Assembly (NCBI RefSeq): GCF_004803475.1
Contig: NZ_SRKY01000007.1
Location: forward strand, 1 to 57,637
Source of the DNA: Aliishimia ponticola
GTDB taxonomy: Bacteria > Pseudomonadota > Alphaproteobacteria > Rhodobacterales > Rhodobacteraceae
Length of the DNA: 57,637 nucleotides
Direction of reading: 5' to 3'
The translations under genes and the position numbers were made by a program. Below are positions 17,477-27,261 of the stretch, one piece after another (within the stretch, counting starts at the first letter, position 1; each line of letters starts with the position of its first letter). Under the pieces are notes generated by a model. It did no database searches and had not been told where the DNA came from. It worked only from the letters and a program-made list of their open reading frames with translations.

Positions 17477-17722
17477 AGACGCTAAATGACCGGAGGCTCA
17501 CGAAACAATGACCGCGGCGCATCCTGCGGCTTATTGCTACCGTGATTCCGCAGGCCACAACATAACCGGATCCTTTCGATTTCGGTCCATTCCGAACATT
17601 CACTTTTGGTTGCAAGGAATGCCTGATTATGGACCCCAATCGTCTTTCTGGGGCTGCACTGTGAACGACTTGCCCTCAAATTAGTGCCTGCAGTTGCCGA
17701 TCCGTATCATCTTTAGAATTCA

Positions 17723-18430
17723 TCAAAGCGTCACCAACTCCGCAAGCTTTGCCGCCACATTTGTCATGGTATCTTCAGCAGTGCTTAAGCCGCTTCGTGA
17801 ACCAAGCAAGGGACTCACTTCGCGTAGCTCTTCGTAAGTCGTCTCATGGACAATTGGGACAAGAAGATCGCGCGCCAGTAATGCCGAAAGTTCTTTATCG
17901 GCAATTCCTTCGGCCTGAAGGCGGCGCAAGAGTGCTGGGGTGACCAAAACGATGCCAACGCGCGATTTCACAAGCCCTTTGTCGATTTCACGAAGAAGGT
18001 TCGAACCAAGCAATACATCTTTCTCACTGAACCAAACCGAAACGCCAGCTGCTTCCAGGAAATCGTGTAGCTCTTTCGCCGCGCCTCCTCGGTCGTCCCA
18101 TGCATGACAGAGAAAAACGTCACGAATGTCGGGGATAGATGCTCGCCTCTCGACGTTTTCTCGCACTGGAGTGAGTGTTCGTACTTCGACTGGAGTGTAA
18201 ATCACCGTCGAGCCAGACTTTGACCAACGCGGTTTTGTGCTTCCGCCAGATTTGGAGCCGCTACCGCTGCGCGAACTGCTGCTACCTCCCAACGAGGAAT
18301 AGGATGGGCCGCGATACGGTGAATACGAAAAAGAGGACCTGTAACCACGAGCACCACCTCGACAAGCAGGGCAATTTGCGGCCCCACTTGCCGTGCGATG
18401 ACCATTCACGGGTGCTGTACATTGTGCCAT
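17723..18430 (-). CDS. TIR-domain protein with N-terminal zinc-ribbon-like segment
   Basis: Protein of 235 residues. The N-terminus has C4, C20 and C23 (with H11) in a zinc-ribbon-like arrangement. Residues about 30-70 are Ser/Gly-rich and disordered. From about residue 103 there is a TIR domain with DVFLCHAWDD, the BB-loop region SVWFSEKDVLLGSNLLREI and a candidate catalytic Glu in ADKELSALL. Bacterial TIR domains commonly cleave NAD+ in phage defence or act as effectors. The domain is SEFIR/TIR-like with the key Glu present, so activity is plausible. It follows the DUF2188 gene on the same strand with a 56-bp gap. Confidence 0.8.
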   Translation of the reverse strand: MAQCTAPVNGHRTASGAANCPACRGGARGYRSSFSYSPYRGPSYSSLGGSSSSRSGSGSKSGGSTKPRWSKSGSTVIYTPVEVRTLTPVRENVERRASIPDIRDVFLCHAWDDRGGAAKELHDFLEAAGVSVWFSEKDVLLGSNLLREIDKGLVKSRVGIVLVTPALLRRLQAEGIADKELSALLARDLLVPIVHETTYEELREVSPLLGSRSGLSTAEDTMTNVAAKLAELVTL

Positions 18431-18486
18431 CGAATTTGCTCCTTTGTTCGGGGGCGCTGGAAAGGCGGAATATATCGCGACGCGGT

Positions 18487-18708
18487 TCAGCCTTTCGGAG
18501 GATAGGGATCGTTGCCGTAGCTCCAGGCTTCGCGGAACTGTCCGTTCCGCCCCTGAATACGGAGCTCGGAGCCTTGGTTGCGGGCGATATCACGCCCATG
18601 GTCGATAGCTTCGCGCTGAGTTTCGAAGCTACGTGTAAGACGTTCGTTGCCTTCACCTCGGACGCCCCATTTGCCGCCATTGCGGACGACATATTGGTTC
18701 TTAGACAT
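18487..18708 (-). CDS. DUF2188 domain protein
   Basis: Protein of 73 residues that matches the DUF2188 pattern: VVRNGGKWGVRGEGNERLTR, then SFETQREAIDHGRDIARNQG. This family has a small beta-rich fold of unknown role. The ATG at 18708 has GGAGAC 4-5 bases upstream, while the frame to 18720 would lack a site. It is the first gene of a two-gene unit with the TIR protein, so a partner or sensor role is possible. Confidence 0.75.
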   Translation of the reverse strand: MSKNQYVVRNGGKWGVRGEGNERLTRSFETQREAIDHGRDIARNQGSELRIQGRNGQFREAWSYGNDPYPPKG

Positions 18709-18754
18709 TGCTGTCTCCATTTAACACAGCCCCACCATTGGCGACCGATAACGT

Positions 18755-18808
18755 ATCATATGATCTGACGACGAGAGTTGTCAAGTTGGCCGCTACGTGA
18801 TAATATCA
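18755..18808. promoter_or_regulatory. Two short dyads in a divergent promoter region
   Basis: The 158-bp gap between the DUF2188 gene and the XRE gene holds ATCATATGAT (18755-18764) and TGATAATATCA (18798-18808). Both are palindromes of the size used by XRE-type repressors, so the protein encoded at 18867 may regulate both directions. Confidence 0.4.
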
Positions 18809-18866
18809 TTGCATCTTACGGCGCGTCCCCTTATGGGCTGCGCCGCTTTGATTCAGGGAGAGAAAC

Positions 18867-19202
18867 ATGACATTTGCAGTCCGTCTGAACGAACTCCGGG
18901 TAAAAAAGAAAAAATCGCTGCAGGAAGTTGCAGACGCCCTCGGAGTTTCCAAGACTCATATCTGGGAGCTTGAAAAAGGCCGAACGGACAACCCATCGCT
19001 TGAGTTGTTGACCAAGATTGCGGACTACTTCAAGGTGTCGATCCGGCATCTGGTTGGCGAAGATTTCGAGAGCGACCAGAACGATGAAATGGCACGTATG
19101 TTCAGGCAGGTCGGGGATTTAGAAGAAAATGACCGGGCGATCATTGACGATATGATCCAGTCGCTTCGAAACCGCCGAAAGGGGGCAGATGGTAAAAATT
19201 GA
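18867..19202 (+). CDS. XRE-family transcriptional regulator
   Basis: Protein of 111 residues with a clear helix-turn-helix (about 5-62; SLQEVADALGVSKTHIWELE) and a short helical C-terminus. GGGAGAG lies about 6 bases upstream of the ATG. It overlaps the following ImmA/IrrE peptidase gene by 14 bases, so the pair forms a split version of the fused HTH/ImmA protein at 16382. It is likely the DNA-binding repressor and peptidase substrate, as known for ImmR/ImmA. Confidence 0.85.
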   Translation: MTFAVRLNELRVKKKKSLQEVADALGVSKTHIWELEKGRTDNPSLELLTKIADYFKVSIRHLVGEDFESDQNDEMARMFRQVGDLEENDRAIIDDMIQSLRNRRKGADGKN

Positions 19203-20043
19203 CCGCATGGAAATTGATGATGCTGGGAGCGATCCGAAGAGGCTCGCGAAGGCAATTCTGGATCAACTTCCAGACGATACGGTAATGGTGCCGGTCAGAG
19301 ATATCGCGAAAGCCATAGATATCTATGAGATCCGGGAGGAACAGTTGAGCGGTCTTGAGGGAGCGCTCATTGTTCCCAAAGAAAAATCTGAAGGGGCGAT
19401 CTTGATCAACAAAGATCGCCACGAAAGCCGAAAACGCTACACGATTGCCCATGAGCTTGGGCACTACGTACATCCGTTCCATCGAGCCAACAGCCCAGAT
19501 GGCTTCCGCTGTAAGAAGAACGATCTGGCAATCACGAAGGCTAAGCCAAACGATCCACACTCGCGGATGGAACAGCAGGCCAACGAATTCGCTGCTGAAC
19601 TGCTCATGCCAGCTCGAGTTGTCGCGTCCTTCGTTCGAGACACTGGCGAGGCTGATCTGACCCACATTCTGGAACTGGCTCGACGCCACGACGTGAGCAG
19701 GGAGGCAGCAGCGAGACGCTATATTCCCCGGATTGGTGATCCTGCTGCCATAGTTTTTTCGAAGGGAGGCGTTATTCGGTATGCGCGGAGCAATGAGTTC
19801 TTTCCCAAATTATCCGTTTGCAGAGGTGGCCAGGTTCCGCACCAAAGTGTCTCCGCTCTTTCAAGCGCCGAAATTGGAGAGATAACGGGTTGTGTTGAGG
19901 TTGCAGCGCATACGTGGTTGCAAAAAACAGCCGGAGTAACCTTGTTCGAGCAAACGCTGGCACAGCAAAACGGTTTCCGAATGACATTGCTCACGGCTGA
20001 GATCGAAGAGGTCGAGGATGGATGGGGGGCTCCATCGTTCTGA
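19189..20043 (+). CDS. ImmA/IrrE family metallopeptidase
   Basis: Protein of 284 residues with the zinc-peptidase motif AHELGHYVH (about residue 86) and the downstream QQANEFAAELLMP segment that provides the third ligand. The C-terminal 120 residues have no named domain. It overlaps the upstream XRE gene by 14 bases. By analogy with ImmA it probably cleaves its partner repressor in response to a signal. This is the second such module within 3 kb. Confidence 0.85.
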   Translation: MVKIDRMEIDDAGSDPKRLAKAILDQLPDDTVMVPVRDIAKAIDIYEIREEQLSGLEGALIVPKEKSEGAILINKDRHESRKRYTIAHELGHYVHPFHRANSPDGFRCKKNDLAITKAKPNDPHSRMEQQANEFAAELLMPARVVASFVRDTGEADLTHILELARRHDVSREAAARRYIPRIGDPAAIVFSKGGVIRYARSNEFFPKLSVCRGGQVPHQSVSALSSAEIGEITGCVEVAAHTWLQKTAGVTLFEQTLAQQNGFRMTLLTAEIEEVEDGWGAPSF

Positions 20044-20138
20044 CATAGTGCCGCAACCTATCCAAATGCGTCATTGCAATCATTGGTGCCGTCTGCAGCG
20101 AACTTCCGGAGTCCGCCCTCTTTGCCGAAAGGTCAAAA

Positions 20139-20163
20139 GCCTCAAACGCTTGGAATTTGAGGC
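20139..20163 (-). terminator. Intrinsic terminator after fic
   Basis: Stem GCCTCAAA / TTTGAGGC around a 9-base loop, overlapping the stop codon of the Fic gene. On the minus strand it is followed by CTTTTGACC. Confidence 0.55.
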
Positions 20164-21371
20164 GGGGCAGGGACGTGCGGCTCGGCATCTGTGAATAGGT
20201 TGGGAAAAAGCCGCTCTCGGTAGTCCAGGGGGAAACCCACGCGCACGGGGCTTTTTGCGGTCGCGGATTTCAAGAAGCCTGCTTCGGTCAGCACCTTGAG
20301 GTCGTCTCGTGCGCTGCGCTCGGATACGCCCAGAACCATGCGTGCCTCGCCGCGCGGCATCTCGCCGTGGGTCAGGCAATGCACCAGCAGGCGTGGCAGA
20401 CGGTCGCGATCGGGATACAGATCACGGAGTAGGGCGGTGTAGCGGCGCGACAGCGCGTCCAGATCGAACATCGCTTCGGTGAAGCGCAACTGGTCCAGCA
20501 TCACGGTCAGGAACCACGCCGAAAAGCTGGTCAGCGCCTTGAGCGAGAGATTTCCGCGCCCGTCGCGCTCGCCCATCCGGGCGCGGTCGGCACCATCCAT
20601 CTGCTCCTTGTATTCCGGCGGGTCCTTCAGTCCGCGCGCAAGGCCCCGACTGATCGACCAAAGCCCATGTCCGCCGATCCCCGCCGCCTGACACATGGCA
20701 TGCGACATCAACCGACTGACCCGTCCGTTGCCATCAAGAAACGGGTGGATGTAGTTCAGCCGGTGATGCGCCGCCGGGATCGACAGGATCCGGCCCGTCG
20801 CGCCCCGGGTCAGGCCATGATACCGACTGGCGAAATGATCAAGGAAGGCGGGCAGGCGGTGCGCCGAGGGCGGTTGGTGACGCCCGACCGAGACCTCTTG
20901 TCCTTCGGCGCGCAGGGCACCGGGTATGATTTCCAACCGTACGCCATCGTGCTCCGCAAAGCGGTACTCCTCTGGCATCGCCTCATAAAACCTGCGGTGG
21001 ATTTCGCGGATGAACGCCACGGAGGTCGGCTCTGGCAGTGTCCCGGCCGAGTTTTGCTCGTCGATCCATGCTTGCACCCGCACATGCGCTGCGGCTTCTT
21101 CGGCGAGCGGGCGGTTCTCGACCTCCGCCATGCGTCCTGCCAACGCCGCTTCGATGTCGCGGGGGCGGGTGTTATGACCTTCGATCAGGTTGGAATAGTA
21201 GGCGTTCATGATGCGGGTCATGGCGCGCAGTTCGGCGGCGCTGTCAGGGTGCAGCCTGCGTGCCATGCCTTCGGCGGCGGACCGAATGTCGAGCACGAGG
21301 TCCGTCAGGGCGACGGGGATCTGTTCCTCGATCCCGCAAGGTTCGATGCGTGCCGGTGTTTCAAGTATCAT
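20142..21371 (-). CDS. Fic family protein (probable AMP-transferase) with C-terminal winged helix
   Basis: Protein of 409 residues. The Fic core has the active-site motif HPFLDGNGRVSR (about 233-244), which transfers AMP from ATP to a target protein. An inhibitory-helix motif of the (S/T)xxxE(G/N) type is seen upstream in YYSNLIEGH (about 58-66), as in self-inhibited class II Fic proteins. The last 80 residues look like a winged helix (GEARMVLGVSERSARDDLKV). The ATG at 21371 has GAGGAA about 8 bases upstream. It is a single gene in the accessory region, so a toxin-like or regulatory role is possible. Confidence 0.88.
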   Translation of the reverse strand: MILETPARIEPCGIEEQIPVALTDLVLDIRSAAEGMARRLHPDSAAELRAMTRIMNAYYSNLIEGHNTRPRDIEAALAGRMAEVENRPLAEEAAAHVRVQAWIDEQNSAGTLPEPTSVAFIREIHRRFYEAMPEEYRFAEHDGVRLEIIPGALRAEGQEVSVGRHQPPSAHRLPAFLDHFASRYHGLTRGATGRILSIPAAHHRLNYIHPFLDGNGRVSRLMSHAMCQAAGIGGHGLWSISRGLARGLKDPPEYKEQMDGADRARMGERDGRGNLSLKALTSFSAWFLTVMLDQLRFTEAMFDLDALSRRYTALLRDLYPDRDRLPRLLVHCLTHGEMPRGEARMVLGVSERSARDDLKVLTEAGFLKSATAKSPVRVGFPLDYRERLFPNLFTDAEPHVPAPPQIPSV

Positions 21372-21632
21372 TCTGCCGATTCCTCACACACTGATTATTT
21401 ATATCAGATAACCAGTTATGGGAACTTAATAGCACGATTTGCCGATCTGCTCTGCCGATCCTGCGCATTTCCAAAGGGGCGCGGGCCTTGTGCCACAGAT
21501 TGTTGCGCATTCTCACAGTTCCGGCCCGGCACACGGCGCGACCGGCTTGGGATTGGTGGCACCCGCGCGGGCCCGGTACACTGGATTTCAGAATCAGGTG
21601 CCAACAAGAGCACCGCCATTGAGGACCATCCC

Positions 21633-21959
21633 ATGCATCCGCTGATTTACTCCTGCAAGCTGACCCAGACCCCTTCGAACCTGGCCCGGTTCCGGTTGCG
21701 CCCCGGTGACACCCTTTCAGTCTCGCTGGCCGATGACCACGTCGCTATGCTCGCCCGTCCAAGAGATTGGGCAAGCCGCTTGATTGGCTCTGGTCCACGT
21801 CCGATCGGACGCATCACGCCCGAGCACGAAGCGCGACTCCGGCCGTTCGTCGAAGAGGGCCACCACATGCGTATTCGCGTGGTCGACATCGAGGGCTTCA
21901 TAGACAGACCTAAAGGTGTTTCCGTGTCGGTATGGGTGGACGGAATGACCTACAAATAG
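21633..21959 (+). CDS. Small hypothetical protein
   Basis: Protein of 108 residues, unrecognised, with a beta-rich pattern (DTLSVSLADDHVAMLARP; VSVSVWVDG). GAGGA lies 8 bases before the ATG at 21633, which supports translation. It is a lone gene between fic and the nap promoter. A longer frame upstream is the shadow of fic on the other strand. Confidence 0.55.
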   Translation: MHPLIYSCKLTQTPSNLARFRLRPGDTLSVSLADDHVAMLARPRDWASRLIGSGPRPIGRITPEHEARLRPFVEEGHHMRIRVVDIEGFIDRPKGVSVSVWVDGMTYK

Positions 21960-22140
21960 AGGCGCAAGCGGATGGCGCTTGTGATGAAAAAATAAATTAA
22001 ATCAATGAATTGCCAAAACGCCGGTAATTCGGATTATGTAACAAAAATCTTAGAATAAGATAGTGCTGATCACACAGTGGATCGTCTGCACAATGGCGAT
22101 TTAGGCAAAAAATATGCCTAAAAAAGAATGTGTTGGGTGT

Positions 22141-22154
22141 TTGATTCAGGTCAA
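22141..22154 (+). promoter_or_regulatory. FNR-type site upstream of nap operon
   Basis: TTGATTCAGGTCAA matches the FNR consensus TTGAT-N4-ATCAA at nine of ten positions. It is centred about 65 bp upstream of the napF ATG, a normal distance for activation. The regulator implied is an oxygen-sensing FNR/FnrL type, not encoded on this molecule. The rest of the 21960-22212 gap is AT-rich and holds nothing else I can name. Confidence 0.7.
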
Positions 22155-22212
22155 AGTTGTTCTTCTGATTAATATTTAGACACTTTTGGAACTCGACACT
22201 GGCGGGGCTCCG

Positions 22213-22722
22213 ATGATGTCACTTGAAGGCAGACGAAACTTCCTGCGCGGGCGCTTCCGGCAGAGCGATGGGTTGGCGATGTACCCACCCGGCGCACAGG
22301 ATGCGTTTGCCGAGCTTTGCACAAACTGCGGCGACTGTGCCACCGCTTGCCCGGAGGGCATCATCGTCAAAACCGGTAGCGCACATCCCATTGTCGATTT
22401 CACACGTGGGGCCTGTACGTTCTGTGGCGAATGCAGTGCAGCCTGCCCCAGCGGTGCGCTTTTGGCCGAGAACATCACCCTTTGGCCCTGGCGTGCGACG
22501 ATCCAGACGAATTGTCTGTCATTTCAGGGCATCACCTGCCGGGCCTGCGAAGACGCCTGCGAACCCCGCGCCATCCGCTTTCGCCTGATGACGGCCGGTC
22601 GCGCTATTCCCGAGATCGACACTGGTCAGTGCTCGGGTTGCGGCGAATGCGCATTCACTTGTCCGGCGCAGGCCGTGCGCTTTGAGCATGTCGATCATGC
22701 CGAGAAGGAGATTGTCCAATGA
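22213..22722 (+). CDS. napF: NapF, iron-sulfur protein of periplasmic nitrate reductase
   Basis: Protein of 169 residues with four cysteine clusters: CTNCGDCATACP, CTFCGECSAACP, a CLSF...CRACEDAC group and CSGCGECAFTCP. This is the ferredoxin-like pattern of NapF, a cytoplasmic protein thought to help Fe-S insertion into NapA. It is the first gene of the nap operon and overlaps napD by ATGA. The ATG at 22213 is chosen, as GGGG lies 5 bases upstream; the frame upstream begins with TTG only. Confidence 0.9.
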   Translation: MMSLEGRRNFLRGRFRQSDGLAMYPPGAQDAFAELCTNCGDCATACPEGIIVKTGSAHPIVDFTRGACTFCGECSAACPSGALLAENITLWPWRATIQTNCLSFQGITCRACEDACEPRAIRFRLMTAGRAIPEIDTGQCSGCGECAFTCPAQAVRFEHVDHAEKEIVQ

Positions 22723-22997
22723 ACATCTGTGGATGCCTGATCCATGTCGCGCAGGCACAGTTGCCCGCCGCACGCGCGCGCATGGAAAACACCGATGGCG
22801 TCGAAATCCACGCGGCGACCGACGACGGTCGCCTTGTTGTCGTGGTCGAAGACACCGATGAGGCGCGAGCCTCGGAGATCATCATGGGCCTGCACCAGAT
22901 CCCGGGCGTGATCTCGTTGTCCCTCAATTACCACCATTTCGAAGACCTGTCGCAGGCGGCGCTCGCCGCTGCCCCCGCCCTTCAGCCGGAGATCTGA
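22719..22997 (+). CDS. napD: NapD, chaperone for NapA
   Basis: Protein of 92 residues matching NapD ([25 protein letters not shown]). NapD binds the Tat signal of NapA and keeps it back until cofactor loading is complete. It overlaps napF by four bases, and its stop is directly next to the napA start (TGACATG). Confidence 0.9.
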   Translation: MNICGCLIHVAQAQLPAARARMENTDGVEIHAATDDGRLVVVVEDTDEARASEIIMGLHQIPGVISLSLNYHHFEDLSQAALAAAPALQPEI

Positions 22998-22998
22998 C

Positions 22999-25491
22999 AT
23001 GACCGTATCTGAATCCCGCCGCGCCTTTCTAAAGGCCACCGCAGCCGCGTCGACTGCCGCCGCCGCAGGTTTGACCCTGCCCGACGACGCTGTCGCCCAA
23101 GCTGCCGGCAATGCCGGCATCCGCTGGGACAAGGCGCCCTGCCGTTTCTGCGGCACCGGCTGTTCCGTGCTTGTGGGCACCAAGGAGGGGCGCGTCGTCG
23201 CCACGCAGGGCGACCCAGAAGCGCCGGTGAACCGCGGCCTGAACTGCATCAAGGGCTATTTCCTGTCCAAGATCATGTACGGCCAGGATCGCCTGACCAT
23301 GCCGCTGCTGCGCAAGACCAACGGCGTCTACGACAAGAATGGCCAATTCGAACCGGTCTCGTGGGACGAGGCCTTCGACATCATGGCCGAGAAGTGGAAA
23401 GAGGCGCTGGCCAAGAAAGGCCCGACCTCGGTCGGCATGTTCGGCTCAGGCCAATGGACCGTTTGGGAGGGCTATGCGGCGGCCAAGTTCATGAAGGCGG
23501 GCCTGCGGTCCAACAACATCGACCCGAACGCGCGGCACTGCATGGCGTCTGCGGTGGTTGGTTTCATGCGCGCCTTTGGCATCGACGAACCGATGGGCTG
23601 CTATGATGACTTCGAGCACGCGGACACATTTGTCCTGTGGGGATCGAACATGGCCGAGATGCACCCGATCCTGTGGTCTCGCCTGACGGATACCCGCCTG
23701 ACCAAGCCAGGCTCCGAAGTGCACGTTCTGTCGACCTACGAACACCGCAGCTTTGAACTGGCCGACAATGGCATGGTGTTCCGGCCGCAGTCCGACCTCG
23801 CGATCCTGAACTACATCGCGAATTACATCATCCAGAACGACGCGGTGAACTGGGAGTTCGTCGACAAGCACGTCAACTTCAAGCGCACCGATACCGATAT
23901 CGGTTATGGCCTGCGCGACGAACATGAGTTGCAACAGGCCGCCGCGAACCCGAACTCGGGCAAGCTGGCGGACATGACCTTCAAGGAATACGCGGCCTCG
24001 GTGGCGGAATACACCATCGAGAAGGCATCCGAGATTTCCGGCGTGCCCGCCGCGCAGCTCGAACGGCTGGCGCAGCAATATGCCGACCCGAACCGCAAGG
24101 TCATGTCGCTTTGGACGATGGGCTTCAACCAGCACACCCGCGGGTCGTGGGTGAACGGGCTGATGTACAACGTGCACCTGCTGGTGGGAAAAATCTCCGA
24201 GCCGGGCAACTCGCCGTTCTCGCTGACCGGCCAGCCCTCGGCCTGTGGTACTGCGCGCGAGGTCGGCACCTTTGCCCACCGTCTGCCCGCCGACATGGTG
24301 GTGATGAACGACAAGCATCGGGAGATCTGCGAGACCGCGTGGAACATCCCTGCCGGAACCATTCCGCCAAAGCCCGGCTTCCACGCCGTGCTTCAGAACC
24401 GGATGCTGAAGGATGGCGTGCTGAACGCCTACTGGGTGCAGTGCAACAACAACATGCAAGCCGCGCCCAACATGAACGAGGAAGGCTTCCCGGGGTACCG
24501 CAATCCCGAAAACTTCATCGCCGTGTCGGACCCCTACCCGACCGTCACCGCGTTGGCCGCCGACCTGATTCTGCCCACCGCGATGTGGGTCGAAAAGGAA
24601 GGCGCCTATGGCAACGCCGAACGCCGCACCCAGTTCTGGCGCCAGCAGGTGGACGCGCCGGGCGAAGCGCGGTCTGACCTGTGGCAGGTCATGGAATTCG
24701 CCAAGCGGTTCACCGTCGAGGAAGTCTGGGGCGAGGAACTGCTGTCGCAAAAACCTGAATTGCGCGGCAAGACCCTGTACGAGGTCCTGTTCGAGAATGG
24801 CAAGGTGAACGCCTACCCGCTGTCGGAAACCGCCGAAGGCTTCGAGAACCAGGAAAGCAAGCATTTCGGCTTCTATGTTCAAAAGGGCCTGTTCGAGGAA
24901 TACGCGGATTTTGGGCGTCACCACGGGCACGACCTTGCGCCGTTCGACATGTATCATCAGGCGCGCGGCCTACGCTGGCCGGTGGTCGACGGGAAAGAGA
25001 CGCTTTATCGCTTCCGCGAGGGCTATGACCCCTACGTCGAAGCGGGCAGCGAGGTGCAGTTCTACGGTCGGCCCGACGGTCGCGCGAACATCATCTTTGC
25101 GCCCTTCGAAGAGGCCGCAGAGGTGCCGGACGAGGAATTCGACCTCTGGCTTTGCACCGGGCGCGTGCTGGAACATTGGCATTCCGGTTCGATGACGCGT
25201 CGCGTGCCGGAATTGCACCGCGCTTTCCCGAATGCCGTGGTCTTCATGCATCCCGACGATGCGCGGGACCGCAATCTGCGGCGTGGGCAAGAGATCATGA
25301 TCTCGACCCGCCGTGGCGAAATGCTGAGCCGCGTCGAAACCCGCGGCCGCAACAAGCCGCCACGCGGTCTGGTGTTCGTCCCGTGGTTCGATGAGGGACA
25401 GTTGATCAACAAGCTGACGCTGGATGCGACCTGCCCGCTGTCCAAGGAAACCGACTTCAAGAAATGCGCCTGCAAGGTCGAGCGCGCGTAA
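22999..25491 (+). CDS. napA: NapA, catalytic subunit of periplasmic nitrate reductase
   Basis: Protein of 830 residues, full length for the family. It reduces nitrate to nitrite in the periplasm. A Tat signal ([13 protein letters not shown]) is at the N-terminus. The 4Fe-4S cluster is bound by CRFCGTGC (about 48-55) and a Cys near 83. The molybdenum ligand is Cys in [11 protein letters not shown] (about 181). The C-terminus holds the molybdopterin dinucleotide-binding domain. Electrons come from NapB and NapC encoded downstream. Operon order is napFDAGHBC, without napE. Confidence 0.97.
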   Translation: MTVSESRRAFLKATAAASTAAAAGLTLPDDAVAQAAGNAGIRWDKAPCRFCGTGCSVLVGTKEGRVVATQGDPEAPVNRGLNCIKGYFLSKIMYGQDRLTMPLLRKTNGVYDKNGQFEPVSWDEAFDIMAEKWKEALAKKGPTSVGMFGSGQWTVWEGYAAAKFMKAGLRSNNIDPNARHCMASAVVGFMRAFGIDEPMGCYDDFEHADTFVLWGSNMAEMHPILWSRLTDTRLTKPGSEVHVLSTYEHRSFELADNGMVFRPQSDLAILNYIANYIIQNDAVNWEFVDKHVNFKRTDTDIGYGLRDEHELQQAAANPNSGKLADMTFKEYAASVAEYTIEKASEISGVPAAQLERLAQQYADPNRKVMSLWTMGFNQHTRGSWVNGLMYNVHLLVGKISEPGNSPFSLTGQPSACGTAREVGTFAHRLPADMVVMNDKHREICETAWNIPAGTIPPKPGFHAVLQNRMLKDGVLNAYWVQCNNNMQAAPNMNEEGFPGYRNPENFIAVSDPYPTVTALAADLILPTAMWVEKEGAYGNAERRTQFWRQQVDAPGEARSDLWQVMEFAKRFTVEEVWGEELLSQKPELRGKTLYEVLFENGKVNAYPLSETAEGFENQESKHFGFYVQKGLFEEYADFGRHHGHDLAPFDMYHQARGLRWPVVDGKETLYRFREGYDPYVEAGSEVQFYGRPDGRANIIFAPFEEAAEVPDEEFDLWLCTGRVLEHWHSGSMTRRVPELHRAFPNAVVFMHPDDARDRNLRRGQEIMISTRRGEMLSRVETRGRNKPPRGLVFVPWFDEGQLINKLTLDATCPLSKETDFKKCACKVERA

Positions 25492-25510
25492 CCTGTTGAA
25501 AGTCTGAAGA

Positions 25511-26332
25511 ATGCCCGCCACCGCCCCCATGTCACCCGCCCGACGCCGGTTCCTGACGGATACCGCGCGCATGGCTGGTGGCTGTGCGGTGGCGGGCCTT
25601 GGCCTTGCGTATCTGACGACCGATGCGCGGGCGCTACCCGCCGAGGCGCTGCGCCCGCCCGGCGCCCTGCCAGAGGATGATTTCCTGGGAGCCTGCATCC
25701 GCTGCGGGCTGTGCGTGCGCGATTGCCCCTATGACACGTTGAAGCTGGCCGAGCTGGGCTACGACGGCCCCGCCACCGGCACACCGTTCTTCACCGCGCG
25801 CGAGGTGGCCTGCGAGATGTGCGAGGACATTCCCTGTGTCGCCGCCTGTCCCACCGGGGCGCTTGATCCTTCGTTGACAGATATCGACAAGGCAAAGATG
25901 GGCACCGCCGTGCTGGTCGATCAGGAAAACTGCCTGAACTTCCTGGGCCTGCGCTGCGATGTCTGCTACCGCGTCTGCCCGGTCATCGATGAGGCCATCA
26001 CACTTGAGCTTTCACACAACGATCGCTCGGGGCATCACGCCATCTTTGCGCCGACCGTCCACGCCGACCGCTGCACCGGCTGCGGTATCTGCGAGAAATC
26101 CTGTGTTCTCCCCGAGGCCGCGATCAAGGTTTTGCCCATCCGGCTGGCCCGGGCCACGAGCGCAGACCATTACCGCAAGGGCTGGGAAGAGCAGGAACAG
26201 AACGGCGCGCCTCTGGTCGACGGTTTGATAGACCTGCCCGATCGTCTTCCAGGTCCCGGCACGGACAACCTCGCCGCACCCGGCGGGTTCGAGCCGGTTT
26301 TCCAGCTTCCCGGAACGGAGGCGGGCCAATGA
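25511..26332 (+). CDS. napG: NapG, ferredoxin-type quinol dehydrogenase subunit
   Basis: Protein of 273 residues with a Tat signal ([15 protein letters not shown]) and four 4Fe-4S cluster groups ([46 protein letters not shown]). With NapH it forms a quinol-oxidising branch that feeds electrons to NapAB. It overlaps napH by ATGA. Confidence 0.93.
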   Translation: MPATAPMSPARRRFLTDTARMAGGCAVAGLGLAYLTTDARALPAEALRPPGALPEDDFLGACIRCGLCVRDCPYDTLKLAELGYDGPATGTPFFTAREVACEMCEDIPCVAACPTGALDPSLTDIDKAKMGTAVLVDQENCLNFLGLRCDVCYRVCPVIDEAITLELSHNDRSGHHAIFAPTVHADRCTGCGICEKSCVLPEAAIKVLPIRLARATSADHYRKGWEEQEQNGAPLVDGLIDLPDRLPGPGTDNLAAPGGFEPVFQLPGTEAGQ

Positions 26333-27240
26333 GCGCAAAGACACGGCTCCCCACCGGACAGGAAGCAATTGCCGTCAAAGGCTGGTTAGGTGCGCATAAA
26401 TGGCTGCTGGCGCGCCGCGCATCGCAGGTGTTCTTTCTGGCGATCTTCCTTGTCGGGCCGTGGCTCGGCTGGCGTATCGTGGACGGTACGCTGGCGGGAT
26501 CACGCACACTGAAAGTGCTGCCGCTGACCGATCCGTTCATCGCCCTGCAAGGCATCCTTGCAGGCCATTGGCCGGAACTGACGGCGCTGGTCGGCGCGCT
26601 GATCGTCCTGGTGGCCTATGCGCTGATCGGCGGTCGGATGTATTGTTCTTGGGTCTGTCCGATCAACCCGGTCACCGACGCAGCGCACTGGCTGCATGCA
26701 AAATTCGATATCCCGAAGGGCTGGCAACCCAAGCGGCACACCCGCCTGTGGCTGCTTGGCACCGTACTGGTCGTCTCGGGGCTGACCGGCACCGTCGCTT
26801 GGGAAATCCTCAATCCGATCACGATGGTCCATCGCGGTCTCGTCTTTGGCATGGGGGCCGCGTGGGGGATCGTCGTTGCGGTTTTCCTGTTCGACCTGTT
26901 CGTGTCCCGGCGCGGCTGGTGTGGCCACTTGTGTCCGGTTGGCGCCTTCTATGGCCTGCTGGGCCAAGGGTCTCTGCTACGCGTCAGCGCCTCGAAACGC
27001 GCGGCGTGCGACGATTGCATGGATTGCTTCGCCGTCTGCCCCGAGATGCAGGTCATCACCCCCGCCTTGCGCGGAAAGGGCGACGAAACGCCCCTGATCC
27101 TGAGCCCGGATTGTACCAATTGCGGGCGCTGCATCGACGTCTGTTCCGTCGATGTCTTTACCTTCACCCACCGGTTCGACCGCCGCATCGATGATGTGAC
27201 GCAACCGGCCAAGCCTCATGTCGCGGAAAAAGCCGCCTAA
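26329..27240 (+). CDS. napH: NapH, membrane quinol dehydrogenase subunit
   Basis: Protein of 303 residues with four membrane segments, cytoplasmic CP motifs ([10 protein letters not shown] and [12 protein letters not shown]) and two C-terminal 4Fe-4S groups ([12 protein letters not shown] and [11 protein letters not shown]). It is the membrane partner of NapG. Confidence 0.93.
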   Translation: MSAKTRLPTGQEAIAVKGWLGAHKWLLARRASQVFFLAIFLVGPWLGWRIVDGTLAGSRTLKVLPLTDPFIALQGILAGHWPELTALVGALIVLVAYALIGGRMYCSWVCPINPVTDAAHWLHAKFDIPKGWQPKRHTRLWLLGTVLVVSGLTGTVAWEILNPITMVHRGLVFGMGAAWGIVVAVFLFDLFVSRRGWCGHLCPVGAFYGLLGQGSLLRVSASKRAACDDCMDCFAVCPEMQVITPALRGKGDETPLILSPDCTNCGRCIDVCSVDVFTFTHRFDRRIDDVTQPAKPHVAEKAA

Positions 27241-27261
27241 CCGAAAACACGGAGAGCATAG

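Noticed and set aside
22186-22212. Upstream TTG start for napF
   Set aside because: ATG 22213 gives the usual NapF N-terminus and has a better placed ribosome binding site.
23446-24957. 503-codon minus-strand frame
   Set aside because: Antisense shadow of napA.
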